NCBI GenBank assembly: GCA_936450465.1
Contig: OW388299.1
Coordinates: 38,761,548-38,825,547 of the forward strand
DNA: 64,000 nucleotides
Direction: 5' to 3'
From: Gibbula magus
Lineage: Eukaryota; Mollusca; Gastropoda; Trochida; Trochidae
Part shown: positions 24,446-35,375 of the stretch, in pieces
Layout: each line of letters starts with the position of its first letter
Numbering within the stretch: the first letter of the stretch is position 1
Position numbers and translations under genes: made by a program
The notes under the pieces: model-generated
Databases searched by the model: none
What the model was told of the DNA's origin: nothing
Seen by the model: only the letters and a program-made list of their open reading frames with translations

Positions 24446-24486
24446 ATTGGCTGCTGAAAGGGATTGCATCAGGCTGCTATTTTTAG
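24446..24486 (+). promoter_or_regulatory. Candidate C/EBP-gamma promoter: CCAAT box, C/EBP-ATF composite element, MEF2/TATA-like box
   Basis: In order: an inverted CCAAT box (ATTGG, 24446-24450), ATTGCATCA (24463-24471), and CTATTTTTAG (24477-24486). ATTGCATCA is the consensus C/EBP-ATF response element (CARE/AARE) bound by ATF4-C/EBP heterodimers in the amino-acid and integrated stress response. C/EBP-gamma is a known ATF4 partner. The spacing resembles a core promoter. A non-coding first exon could end near 24594 ('aagcacag' then 'gttcga'), but that donor is weak. Confidence 0.45.
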
Positions 24487-24599
24487 ATACCCCCATCGAC
24501 ATTTTCACATTTGCGTTGAAGAAGCTAAGAAAATGGAGTAACACGATAATCAACGGTTGGTTCTACATTTTCAAGCAGTGCTTGGAAAGCACAGGTTCG

Positions 24600-26150
24600 A
24601 TATTTTATTAATTCTGATACAAATAATTCTTAAATTGTTGTTAAACGCCCGAAGCGGCTATTCGTGGTAATGTGGTCATTGTGAAAATGTCAAAGCTACA
24701 CAGCTGATACATCGACGTCACAGATACGCGATACTGCGAATAGCGCACAGTTCGTCAGTAGAATGGCGTTACGGCCTTTTATAACACGTCCGGGGGTAGA
24801 AACAATGTTTCAACCTCCGGCGATATTGGAATAAGAAATATTAGGTTATATTTCATCTCACTGTATCGTCAGTAGGTCGCCTATGATTTTAAAGATACTA
24901 CTAAGAAAGCGGTATGTAATGAGTGTCGATACGTTGTTGCGATATAATATTGGAGAAATGATATATTTAGAGATTTAATCGAGATTTGATTTCTGTCAAA
25001 ATCGGCTTGAATTAATGTAAACATTGCACTGGTAAGTAGGTCGAATGTGTCAGGTCTCCAAGGAAAACAAAATAAATCTAGGTCAGTTGATAAGAACATA
25101 GGCAAATGTGAATTGATGTTTTCGAATCACAACATTTCATTTTGATATTTTGCATTTGGTATTTGTCTTATTTGACTAGTTATTCTTAAATTGGTTTTAA
25201 TTTTTTATTTTAAAATATGATGTTACTTGTACACAAATGACAATTTTCAACTTGGTTTTTGCCTGAACACATTTGTTTAGAAATAAACTTAATGAATGCG
25301 TTTGGATCATACACTCCCACATAACCATTACGTATTCATTGTATAAATATGTTATATTACTGATATTTCAAAATGAAAAATGATTTATGTATTTGTTGAC
25401 AACAAGTTTGTATTCTACATCAAAGAACGTCTGTTACCAAAAACATGTAGCTAGGTTACTAGTCAAAATTCGTTTCTATATTTTTATAAGATAATTTACT
25501 TTATCATATTGATGATTTGATGCATAGCCTACTTTATATGTAGCCGGTGAAATATTGTTTAAAATAGAATATATGAATTTGTTTTCCAGTTATACGAGTG
25601 AATTAATACAATGTCATTATATTTGCGAAATGTCATCAAATATGTTCATAAAATAAGTATGTATATTTGAAAGTGTTCCCTAACTTCACACAGAGTTTAT
25701 TATTGATCGTGGTTAACCTCTTGTAGCTGTATAAGAAGCTGTGAGTGTGATCTAAGGGAGATAACTCTGAATCTGTAAAGCTAGCATGCATGATAATGGT
25801 AGAACAAAATAAGAATATATAATGTCAAGTAGATCACATACCATTTCTCCATAGCATTAATACATCACATCATGTTTTCAAGTCATGGTGTTTCATATAT
25901 TTAAAAACAATAATCCGCTTTGAGTTTATTTCTACACTTTATTTTTGTGTGTACATTAGTAACATTAGACCTACATATAGTGCAGGTTGGTGTAATATCT
26001 TGATTCTAATGTTTTTGCAGGAACTGAAATTTTAATGTTAAATGAACCTGCTCGTGAAATGTAATAATGAATAAGCTTCATGTTAACGTTTATGTGTTGA
26101 TTAGCGGCAAATTAACATTGCCCCATTTACAATTTTTAAGATGGGACAAC
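24600..26150 (+). other. Probable first intron of the C/EBP-gamma gene
   Basis: No coding exon is seen. The coding exon downstream has an acceptor-like 'tatttatttaaag' ending at 26555, while promoter-like motifs lie near 24.5 kb. A 5' UTR intron of about 2 kb is therefore the simplest model. The 24710-24830 part is CpG-rich. Confidence 0.4.
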
Positions 26151-26152
26151 CT

Positions 26153-26391
26153 CACAGGAACTCGATATCGTAAGTAAAACATAGGTAAAACGTAGGTAAA
26201 ACAAACCTACCCCTATATAATATAGAGTATTTACTCTATATTATATAGGGGGTAGGTTTGTTTTATAGTATTTACTCTATATTATATAGGGGGTAGGTTT
26301 GTTTTATAGTATTTACTCTATATTATATAGGGGGTAGGTTTGTTTTACCTACGTTTTACCTATGTTTTACTTACGATATCGAGTTCCTGTG
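26153..26391. mobile_element. Foldback MITE with internal 41-bp triplication
   Basis: The left arm starts 'cacaggaactcgatatcg' and continues 'gtaagtaaaacatagg', 'taaaacgtaggtaaaac', 'aaacctaccc'. The right arm is its inverse, ending 'cgatatcgagttcctgtg'. Arms match over about 59 bp. The centre is three copies of a 41-bp unit (about 26228-26350) that is itself part of the palindrome ('tatataatatagag' / 'ctctatattatata'). 'ggacaac' occurs just outside both ends but is not immediately adjacent on the left. Confidence 0.9.
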
Positions 26392-26623
26392 GACAACATG
26401 GACTCTAATCTACAATGTACTACATAGGTCTACACTTATATATCATACCTACATAGCGAAAAATGTATATTTATTGCACCTGAATCCTGATTTTCTTATC
26501 AATTTATCATATACATTTTATATACGCATAACAACACGTTCGTATTTATTTAAAGGTGCCCTCCATTTCAAGCAAGACTACACAAAACTTCATCAAAGCA
26601 GACGGCAAGATCAAGCAAGTAAG

Positions 26624-27001
26624 ATGGCGCCCAAACGCACAATCATCAACTCGGACATGGAGGGCACAGACGACGATGACCTGGAGGTCAAGCGGTCCCG
26701 GAAGTCGGGCGACGGGAACGAAGATTACCGTAAACGTCGGGACCGGAACAACGTCGCGGTTCGGAAGAGCCGAAACAAGAGCCGGTCCAAAGCCAAGGAG
26801 ACTATGGAGAAAGTCTCTCGTCTGCGCAGCGAGAATGACCAACTGGAACAGAAAGTGAAGATCCTGACTAAGGAACTGGGTGTTCTGAAGGATCTGTTCC
26901 TTGCTCATGCTGGAACAGTTGCTGAAGGAAATTGCAATGTTGTTTCCAGCCATTCTGTCCAGAACGACCACAAGTATTCGATGGATATAAAGAAGGAGTA
27001 G
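26624..27001 (+). CDS. CCAAT/enhancer-binding protein gamma (C/EBP-gamma)
   Basis: Protein of 125 aa (vertebrate C/EBP-gamma is about 150 aa). An acidic stretch (11-19) precedes the basic region (about 33-58) with YRKRRDRNNVAVRKSR. Zipper leucines fall at 67, 74, 81 and 88. 'LTKELGVLKDLFLAHA' closely matches the C/EBP-gamma zipper end. It has no long activation domain, as expected for this subtype, which acts as a heterodimer partner of C/EBPs and ATF4 in the nucleus. I chose the start at 26624 ('aagATGGCG', A at -3, G at +4). The frame stays open upstream to 26474, but that part is AT-rich, contains a likely splice acceptor at 26554-26555, and looks intronic. It lies divergent to the classical C/EBP gene. 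Confidence 0.93.
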   Translation: MAPKRTIINSDMEGTDDDDLEVKRSRKSGDGNEDYRKRRDRNNVAVRKSRNKSRSKAKETMEKVSRLRSENDQLEQKVKILTKELGVLKDLFLAHAGTVAEGNCNVVSSHSVQNDHKYSMDIKKE

Positions 27002-27813
27002 TCATTACCCCTTTCTCATATGGTTAGCGCCGTTGCCGTATGCTTCAGGGTTAAAATGGGTCACTCCATTTTCAGGGGTAGGGGTGAATGTCTGTACATA
27101 GGTTGAATGAGTTCAGAGAGAAAGAGAGGGGATATTTTATCAGATCCTCGTGATGATTCAAGGTTTAGAAATATGCTCTTTTGATATTCGTGAAAAACTG
27201 TCCATTCATTGATAATATTGATATGTCTTCAGTCTTTATTCCACATCACATTGTTATCTTGATAATAGTTAGCGATCGCATCGTGTTATATTTACGTTTT
27301 TATTCAATATTAGGAGTTAAAAGTCACATGAACTTAAAAAAGGGTACATTTGTAGATATATATATATATTAATTTAGGTAAATATTTTATGACGATGACA
27401 TGCTCAAATCAGATTGTTTGGTTGATGAATGCAAGGGACATGGAATCAATTTCAGTTCTTAAAACTTCTTATTGTCCACAGATTATAACATATTAACATT
27501 TCACTTTCAATGAACACGTATTTTTGTGCAGGCAGTGGAATACAGTTTAATATCAAGTTTGTTTCATACTTTTAAAAGAAAATATTTTTATATAATGTGA
27601 TGTTTCCAGTAAAATTTATTTTGCCTTTATGCTTGAAACCAAACCAGTACATTACATAATATTTTTTCTAAAACAAAGCTAGTTTATCAAAACAAATATA
27701 ATTCTACTTCTAGCACTTTTCAGCACTTTTATCATATAGAATATATCATAAGTCAAAACTGTACATAAGACAGAATAAGTAAAACAAATTTATAGCAATG
27801 GTTACTTCATTCA
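27002..27813 (+). other. 3' UTR of C/EBP-gamma and intergenic DNA
   Basis: No other gene is seen. The poly(A) site is not obvious. The transcript end is undetermined. Confidence 0.45.
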
Positions 27814-27962
27814 GGCCCGTTCACAGTGTACGATTTTCAGTATCAACTTTTAGTATCGACACAAATGGTAGGTACATAAGGTCAATACGACTTTGGATGT
27901 TCTCACAGTGCAACTTCAGTTGATTCCTCATAACTACAAATCGTACATTGAGAACGGGCCTT
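27814..27962. mobile_element. Short MITE with about 24-bp terminal inverted repeats
   Basis: Begins 'aggcccgttcacagtgtacg' and ends with the inverse 'cgtacattgagaacgggcct', about 150 bp in all. The inside is non-coding. Confidence 0.85.
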
Positions 27963-27964
27963 TA

Positions 27965-29420
27965 GCAGAATGGGGCTCCCAGATTTCGTGAGGACAAACC
28001 CCAAAATCCCAAAATCCTATAAAAGTTCGTTGCAATTTGATGACACTGTGATTTTGAAACAAATTTGCTTACGCAGATATGAGTGATCTTAAAACATAGC
28101 TATACCAATGATATTCGTACTCTTGTCAACAAACGTATATACTTTTGCCTTGATTATCGTCACGTGCCATATGTGTACATTATATTTATTGTTTAGTTTG
28201 CATGTTACTATTATATGTTCACGGCTTTTGCATATTCGCAAGTCATTAGAATTTCTTTAAGATATTCGCGAAACATTTATAAAGTGACAAGTGCTATGTT
28301 TCCTAATGATTTGAATTTGAACCATGATAATTGTACTTTCATAAAACTACAGAGTCTCATTTTCACCGGTCATTCTGCATACAAGATGCGTTCGTTCTTT
28401 TCTTGTTATACTTGTTATTGTCAAACTTTGAAATCAATTATTTGTTTTGGTGTATTTCAATAATAAAATATGAAATAAGACCATGTTTTTTGTTCTTAAT
28501 ATGTAGCTCAATGTTATGATGTAACTAGATATAGGAAATCAAATGTTAAGTTTTCATTTTTCCGTTTCAGACAAGGGTTAAGCTATGGCCTCTGCAGATA
28601 ATCAGGCTTTGTGATGTTTGAATTTGAAGACTTAGATTTAACACTCTTATACTCGCTGCGCGATCGATCTGAAAAAAAATAAATGTGTAAAGATTAAAAT
28701 AAACTTATTAAATATTTCCGTATTGACAAAGTATAGATCCATGGCTAGTTTACTTCTGCACTCGTGCCAACACATTGACCTCTTATACACTGTTTCATTT
28801 ATGCCAAATGTAGGTCACAGGTTGTTACCAAAGATTGCTGTGCGGAACCAAATACAAGGACAAATTTATTCATTGTTTGTAGACAATCACTGACATCCGT
28901 TGATGGAGAGGTTGCGGTAACATAATGAATACCAGAAGAAGAACAACAACATTTAGTATGCTTGTGTCACATGCTGTACATGTAATTAAACCTTTTGGCA
29001 TCCAGCCATCGGGCTTACGAAATTGGCATTAATTAAAATACATAACATAATACATACCATACACCATATTTATCTCACTCGACACTTACAGAAACCCAAC
29101 CAACCTAGTTTTACAATTAGACTCTGAAAAAGGATTAATTTCTAACGAACAGGAATGAATATAAATGATTTCATTTTATGTTGCATATAAACGATATAAG
29201 TGAAAGCTTGATATCTCTTGTTTAGTTACCATAACAACCATTTCAGTCTAATGACGACCTTAAAATCTGGAAGGCTGTGTTACAGTAGACGTTTAGGGTT
29301 GGTAGGTAGCGTTACACTCTGAAAGCGTATTTATTCTTAATAAATGAACATGTTATAACATGAAAGCATCTGAGAAGTGGGGTTTTCGGAGCCTTTTTGG
29401 AAATCATATTTCTCAGTCTA
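27965..29420. other. No gene seen
   Basis: AT-rich. It has candidate AATAAA words near 28463 and 28696 that might serve the gene upstream, but nothing decides this. Confidence 0.5.
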
Positions 29421-29425
29421 GGTAT

Positions 29426-29535
29426 TCCATAAGAACAGGAAGACTTTCTGGATAACAACTTCTTTAATGTGAAAATACACGACGTTTCGGAGTACATACT
29501 CACTCCTTCATCAGGTGGAATTCCTGTGCTTATGG
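29426..29535 (-). ncRNA. Minimal hammerhead ribozyme element (Penelope-type), family 1, best copy
   Basis: Read on the minus strand: CTGATGA (29508-29514), stem II AGGAGT...ACTCC (29489-29507, 5 bp), then GAAACGTC (29481-29488). The CAC before CTGATGA pairs with the GTG after GTC, giving stem I. A 15-bp outer helix (CCATAAG.ACAGGAA with its inverse, one mismatch; plus-strand 29426-29440 and 29521-29535) encloses the whole motif. Stem III has no loop in cis; ACGT is self-complementary, so two copies must pair, as reported for Penelope-like elements. Cleavage would follow GUC. Decayed copies are at 14594, 32395-32660 and 60855. Confidence 0.7.
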
Positions 29536-29764
29536 ATGCCACTTCTAAATGCCATTGACAGACTAGGTATTCCAGTCTTGATCCACATATCATCCATGCT
29601 TCCTCGATCCTTGATCTCCATTTTGGTTGAACATATATGAATTTCAATGGAAATATGACTTGATGTAGATGTTAGTCCTGCTCCATGACTGTAAACAATG
29701 ATAGACTTAAATTGGTCTCTGCTGCATACGTTATCACTGCGTGGTGCAACTACCATACCATGGC

Positions 29765-29950
29765 CATGTTCCATAAGCATTTAAAAGTAATCGCTCAATG
29801 AACCTCTCTTGAACGGGATTGCTCAATGTAGCACTACGTAGCAAAGCGAGCAAACCTCGAGGCATCGCACCGTGTCGTTCCAGAGAGAATGAGTGCTCAA
29901 TTGAGCGATTATAATCGTTCACTGTTATGGAACAGAGCCAAGGCGAAACT
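29765..29950. mobile_element. Inverted-repeat MITE-like element, family I, copy 1
   Basis: Shares 'aagtaatcgctcaat', 'cctctcttgaac', 'ctacgtagcaaagcgagc', 'gtgtcgttc' and 'ctgttatggaac' in order with 37918-38127. No coding capacity. Confidence 0.75.
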
Positions 29951-29984
29951 CGTGTCAGTCTCAGGCTTAATAATATAGTGCAGC

Positions 29985-30135
29985 ATTTCATTTACTTTTC
30001 CGTGTTAGCGAATCAGAGTCCACTATGCATTTCAGGTACAGCGCTCCGCTATGTTAGCAAGGGAAAGTGAAGGAAATGCGTCAATGCTTATTTTAGCCAG
30101 TGGTGGAGGCTGGCGAGAGTTACGCCTTGTGTAGA
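29985..30135. mobile_element. MITE-like element, family C, copy 2
   Basis: Contains 'catttcatttacttttccgt', 'ccactatgcatttcagg', 'gaaggaaatgcg' and 'tagccagtggtggaggctgg', as in the copies at 3455 and 38728. The left outer arm is missing or decayed. Confidence 0.75.
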
Positions 30136-30139
30136 GAAG

Positions 30140-31415
30140 TGTTAGATGTGGCTCATGGGAAGTGGGGAATGTGAGCTGTGCTTTTTAGCTCACTCTCACA
30201 CATGACAATTTGAGTTTGAACTAGATTTCAGACCCTTAGGTAATGTAAGCCTTACAGATTGTCTGAATTCGTCTGAGAATAGAATTCGGGTTAGTTTTTA
30301 ATGACCCCGAGGACATGCCCTTGAAAAAGTTGTCCTAAAGAAAAGGGTCTTAGGGTGGATCTTAGCCCGGGCCTATGACTGTGTTAAAGTAAATAAGAGT
30401 GTTAATACTGTAAGTCATTATTCAGCAAATCCAGATAAACTGAATACGATACCTATGAAACTGAGAGGTCAAAGTAATAAAATCACAGGAATGGATTCCA
30501 CTATATGTTAGCCTAGGTGTATCTGAATCAGTTAAATTACTCATATAGTCCCGCCTCATGGTATTGTAAAAGATAATAGAATTTAATAAAGTCTAGATCA
30601 TTATTCAGCAAGTCTAGATAAACTGAATACGTACACTGAAACTCAAAGGAATCGATTATCAATTATCCTATATATACTTATATGAGGACCTTTTCAAACA
30701 TTGTATACAAGAAATATGATGAAACACCTCGTGGCCATATATTAACAGTATTCGGATGAAAGTAATAAACATTCCATAAACTAGATTTTAGTCTACATTA
30801 CTCAGCGTAAGTATTAGTACAAAATTTGACACCAGTGCATATATGGAAAGTCTTACAGGAGAGTAGCAAAAAGAGGCACAAAAATTCCATGATGTCAGGA
30901 ATCGCGAACAGACTCGTATTTAGGGGAATCCCCGGTTTGCGGTGTATTGTGCAATACCAATGTAGGTCACGGGACTGCTTGAACGCACTTGAGATAAACG
31001 ATACATCTTGGTGCGTCTGGCCGTAACGTTGTACTACAATCACAGCGGTTTATTTTTATCCAAGATAAGTGTACATAGTCGTATTTGATTACAGCCAAAA
31101 CATGTTTTACCGCCACTGACTCGAAAGCACATGACTGTGAGTACTTTATGAATGAATGCATACGCACGATCAGGGAGTGGCTCTTTGATAGTCCTGATTA
31201 CTATACAAGGTGAAGGCCGTTGGAAGATTTGGCCGAACCCATGAATGAAGGATGTTTGTTTTGTGGTTTTTCAACGATAAGTTCTTACGTGAAGTTTTTA
31301 TGTGAATATCAAAAGTTGATAAAAAAAAGAAGTATTTTCTTTACTTACAATTATAGTTTTCTGCTTTGATATTTTGTACGTTATGAAAGGGTAAAGTGTT
31401 AAATGTAAATGTAAA
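30140..31415. other. No gene seen; one diverged direct repeat
   Basis: 'ttattcagcaaatccagata' near 30419 recurs as 'ttattcagcaagtctagata' near 30600, each followed by 'aactgaatacg'. No exon is recognised. Confidence 0.55.
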
Positions 31416-31419
31416 TTGT

Positions 31420-31760
31420 TTGTTTTAAAATTAAAAGGGTTTGAACTTTAGAGAAATAGTTTATTTGATTTAAGTATTTAATCATTAACATATCGTTCTG
31501 ATCACATGTAGATGAGTTTTATGGAATCATGTGTTAAAATTAAAATGGTTTGGGGTTTTAGAAAAATAGTTTATTTGTTAAAAGTATTTAATCACTAACA
31601 TAACGTTCTACTCACATGTACACGAGTTTTATATAATCGTGTAACAAAATTAAAAGCGTTTCGGGGTTTTAGACAATGGTATATGTTAAAAGTATTTATT
31701 AATAATAATCTTAAATAGAATTCATCACACTTCTAGACGAGTTTAATAGCAATCATGTAA
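31420..31760. repeat. Three tandem copies of a unit of about 110 bp
   Basis: Units start near 31420, 31531 and 31642. Each carries 'aaaattaaaa.g.gttt', then 'aaaagtattta', then 'cacatgtag..gagttt'. The third copy is the most diverged. Confidence 0.85.
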
Positions 31761-32390
31761 CGGTTGTTGACTGAATTCTTACCTTTTAAGTTCTTACTCA
31801 TTAGATTCTACTGATGCCCCTCAATATGAAGATTATAACTATCGTGTTCTCGTCCTTGATGTTTCGAAGTTCTCTTTCTTTTCAATTTACTTATTCATGT
31901 TATAAGAAAGCCGCCAATTGGGTATGTATTAACAAAGCTTAATAATAGTTTACTAGTTCCATGGAAGCTTCTGAAAAAGGCGCTGTATTCCTTCTGTTGG
32001 GTATCGAATAAAACTTTAAAGGTCCATCCATTGTGTTGTTGGGGGTCAAATATGCTAAACGTTATAAATGGTCGTATTTTATCAGAAGTACCAACTGTTA
32101 CCGAAAACTTCCATATTGTTGATACTCGACTTAGTATATTGACGATATGAAGGTAAAAGTATCGATTTCTGATCGAAAACTGGACAATGCACCGCGTGTG
32201 GCGCGCGCCAATGAGTCAAACGTAATTTTGGAATCTTATTTAAAACGGACAAAATAACAAATTTGGGTTGATAATGTTGAATAGGTCATATAACTACTGT
32301 GCATGTAAATGGAACGTGCAGTTTCGGTTTCTGTACATGCAAAATGATGTTATTAGATTTGAATTGGAATTTAGAAGTGGAATACATAAA
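31761..32390. other. No gene seen
   Basis: AT-rich unique sequence without exon, RNA gene or repeat that I can support. Confidence 0.55.
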
Positions 32391-32394
32391 ACAA

Positions 32395-32660
32395 ATGTTC
32401 TGGATAACAACTTCTTTATTGTGAAGATACACGACGTTGTGTGGTATATGGTTTAAACATATTTTTATTTCCGAAGAAGAAATCTGGATTGGCGAACAAG
32501 CCTTAAGGCTTATTTGAACGCCGCTTGTGTGGTATATGCTGACTCCTTCGTCGGGTGGAAGGAGTGAGTATATACTCTTTTACTCCGAAACGTGCATCTA
32601 CACAATAAAACAATTGTTATCCATAAAATCTAGTTTTCTTATGTCTGTGTACATTATTAT
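32395..32660. mobile_element. Two decayed, opposed copies of hammerhead family 1
   Basis: The minus-oriented copy is marked by 'ctggataacaacttcttta' and 'gatacacgacgtt' at 32400-32436. The plus-oriented copy has 'ggagtgagtatatactc' and 'actccgaaacgtgc' at 32562-32594, then 'attgttatccataaaatc'. CTGATGA is lost in both, so neither should cleave. Confidence 0.65.
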
Positions 32661-33010
32661 CCCATGTAAATACATCATTATCTGTCAACAGATTTATATT
32701 TTCCAAAAGAAAAGAAGCATTAAAACCAGTCTAAATGAATTTAGATGGACTGTCCTATATTATGGTTAAACAGTCGTATAACCTAATATACCTGTTGATC
32801 TAAATATATTTAGATTGCATTTAAACGTATACCATCTAAAACAAAATCATGTTTAATTTTCTTTCTGTATAACGTAAATAAGCCATATTTTTGTTATTCT
32901 ATTGTAAACAGTTATTATCATCTTCCTCTTAATTTTTCCGAGATTCTAGAAGTGTATCTTAATTCAACACACTGTCGATACGCGGGACTTGTATTCTCCT
33001 AGCCTATAGA
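32661..33010. other. No gene seen
   Basis: AT-rich sequence between two repeat copies. Confidence 0.5.
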
Positions 33011-33369
33011 CTTAAATAGGCTGTAGCACTTTTTTTTTTTGCAAAATTTATTTTTCAATTTTTTTTATTTATAATGATAGTTTATGTCATTTGAATTAGC
33101 TTCAGAGGGTAAAACATCTTATAACACAAACCCATTATCCGTAGTGGTATTAACGATGTTGCATATAAAGCCAAAAAAACATGGCGGCCGTTTTATGGTG
33201 AACACATTTTATTATTTAGAATTACAAAAACTATTCCCCTGGCGGATTATTGGTTTGTGTAATAAGATGGTCTACCCTCTAAAGTACATATAAATGACAT
33301 AAACTATCATTATAAATGGGAAATTTAAAAAAATAAAATTTGCAAAAAACGTGCTACTGCCCCTTTAAG
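33011..33369. mobile_element. MITE with long terminal inverted repeats
   Basis: The left end 'cttaaataggctgtagcac' mirrors the right end 'gtgctactgcccctttaag'. The pairing continues through 'tgcaaaattta' and 'ataatgatagtttatgtcat' against 'atgacataaactatcattat'. Total about 359 bp. The interior has a YY1-like 'aacatggcggcc'. Confidence 0.88.
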
Positions 33370-33845
33370 TCTTCGAAGTGTTTCTATGAAACCAATAATG
33401 CAAAGTTTTCTTTAGTTGTTTTAACTCCCTCGTACTTCCAATTATGTAGAGACTTGTTAAAGACATGGACTGAATAAAAAGAGCGGGATTAGTATTTGAT
33501 GTACACACATCCATATAGATCGTGATAAACAGATAGTTTATGTCCCTAAAATGTAGAACAGGATTGCCTTAGACTAAATTTTTATCATTAATTTTTTTTA
33601 AATAAAACACTGAACATATGAAATCCCTCGCTAGACCCGCCACTGTATTTATAGGTCAATTCGTAGAAAAAGGGTGGTGTACGAAGAAAGTATATACACG
33701 TAGAAAGAATTTGAGGATTGTCAAAAAGGTCCTGTGGAAATCTCCGTATTCCATGCTCGGTCGTACACTAACACAGACGTCGATGTTTTTTCCGCTGTGA
33801 CAGATTGATATGTAGCCAGCCCTGACTGCATCTACCGTAAACAAT
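33370..33845. other. No gene seen
   Basis: It contains 'gacccgccactgta' (about 33636), one end of the small element family seen at 56443-56520. Confidence 0.5.
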
Positions 33846-35375
33846 GTACCGTATTTCCTTTAATTGGGGCCGGGCCTCTTATAACGATTATAGCCCATTA
33901 CCCATACAGCCCATATACCCTACACTCCATTTCCCCTACAATTAGTTAAAACAACACGAGCAGTTACCTGTCTGACATAATGAACTCACCCTAACGAGTG
34001 ACTAAGTATGGAGTAAGATTGACAGTGAGGGGATTACGAGAATTAAGATTTAGTATTGTTTGTGAAATAAATGAGTAGGAAGCAAGTATGGTGAGAAGGA
34101 AACGTCTTTTAAACATTCGTTTCACTAATGTTGGATACTTGTAGTTATACATTATTTTTATATTATTTAAAGTAGACGGGGGTAAGAAATGAAATTTACA
34201 CCAACATGACCCCTACCGTGTTCAACATGTTGTAAATGTGTGCAGGACGAGGCACATTTATTGATATTCACACAGAGTATGTCTTATATGTCGATGAACA
34301 GTTGTGTTTTGTCAAAATTAATTTGGGAGAATTTCATAATTTAAATTTTTTAATTTAATTTTTTTTTTTAAAAACAAAAAAAACGCGTTGAGGTATTCTT
34401 TGACTGGTTTAATGTTTTGGACTAATTTGGCAAACTAGTCAGTTTTTTAGTACAATGTCGAAAAGTCGAGATATGTGACTTTGGAAATTATACATATGAT
34501 AAATAAAACTGAGTGATATACTTTCTTTTGCACCTCAGTTTATGTGATGACATTCAAATGTATGTATTTATTTCATTAGAGATATGAATGTGAAACATGA
34601 AAGATAGACAGATTATTTATTAAAGCCTCACCTCATTTTAACAAAAAGAATTACTAATAATTATGATACACATTTTAAAAAAGTGTAAAAAATTAGCCAC
34701 CCAAAAGGGTTATGACATTACAAAGGAAGTACATCAATAAAAAAAGTTTTAAAATCTTAAAAAGTAAAAGCGTTCTTCTCGGTAAAATAAGCTTGCACGT
34801 TTTGGCAGTTAAGAATACTATATCTGGGCATGAAATGCCCTTGCTAAGTTGTTTTAAATCTTTTTGCTCACACTATCAATTGTCTCTGTTTTTAATCTGG
34901 GCCGTTCCATTGCATAGTAAGAGGTAACAAGCTAGGGATTAGGAGTGCGGTGGACCGTAAACTTGTTTTGATAACCTGTAGGGGATATGCTGTGTAGGGG
35001 TTATGGGAGGCTACCCTTATAGCAGCCGGGGGGTAAAGGTACCCATAGGTGAATAAGAGCCGGGCCTCTGATAGGGACCCGGTTTATATCGCTGTAGTTA
35101 TTACTCCCTACTAGGTATATCTCTGTTTAAATGTTCCCAGTCACCGAGGGGGGCAATGTACCACGCTAAATCCGGTTTACATGAAATACGGTGAAGAGTT
35201 TGTGTTATTCTCATAAATTGTAGTTAGTTATTATAGGTGATCACGTGTATTGGTCAAACCTGAGAATACAATAAGAGCCGGGCCTCAAATAAGAGCCGGG
35301 CCTCCAATAAACGCCGGGGGTAAGAGCCCTTACATGTTAATGAGAGCCCGGGGCCCTATTAGAGGAAATACGGTA
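33846..35375. mobile_element. DNA transposon of about 1.5 kb with GC-rich subterminal repeats
   Basis: The left end 'taccgtatttcctttaat' mirrors the right end 'attagaggaaatacggta'. Inside the right end the 15-bp word 'ataagagccgggcct' recurs at least three times (about 35048, 35271, 35288), with relatives on the left in inverse ('gccgggcctcttat', 33870). No transposase frame is seen, so it is non-autonomous. A family F copy is nested at 34165-34545. Confidence 0.75.
34165..34545. mobile_element. TIR element, family F, truncated copy nested in another transposon
   Basis: Carries 'taagaaatgaaatttacacc', 'acatgacccctaccgtg', 'atgtcttatatgtcgatgaa' and 'actttcttttgcacctcag', as in the other F copies. 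The left terminus is missing. Confidence 0.8.

Noticed and set aside
26474..26623. 50-residue N-terminal extension of C/EBP-gamma
   Set aside because: It is AT-rich with no family similarity. A splice acceptor at 26554-26555 suggests intron, and ATG 26624 has good context.
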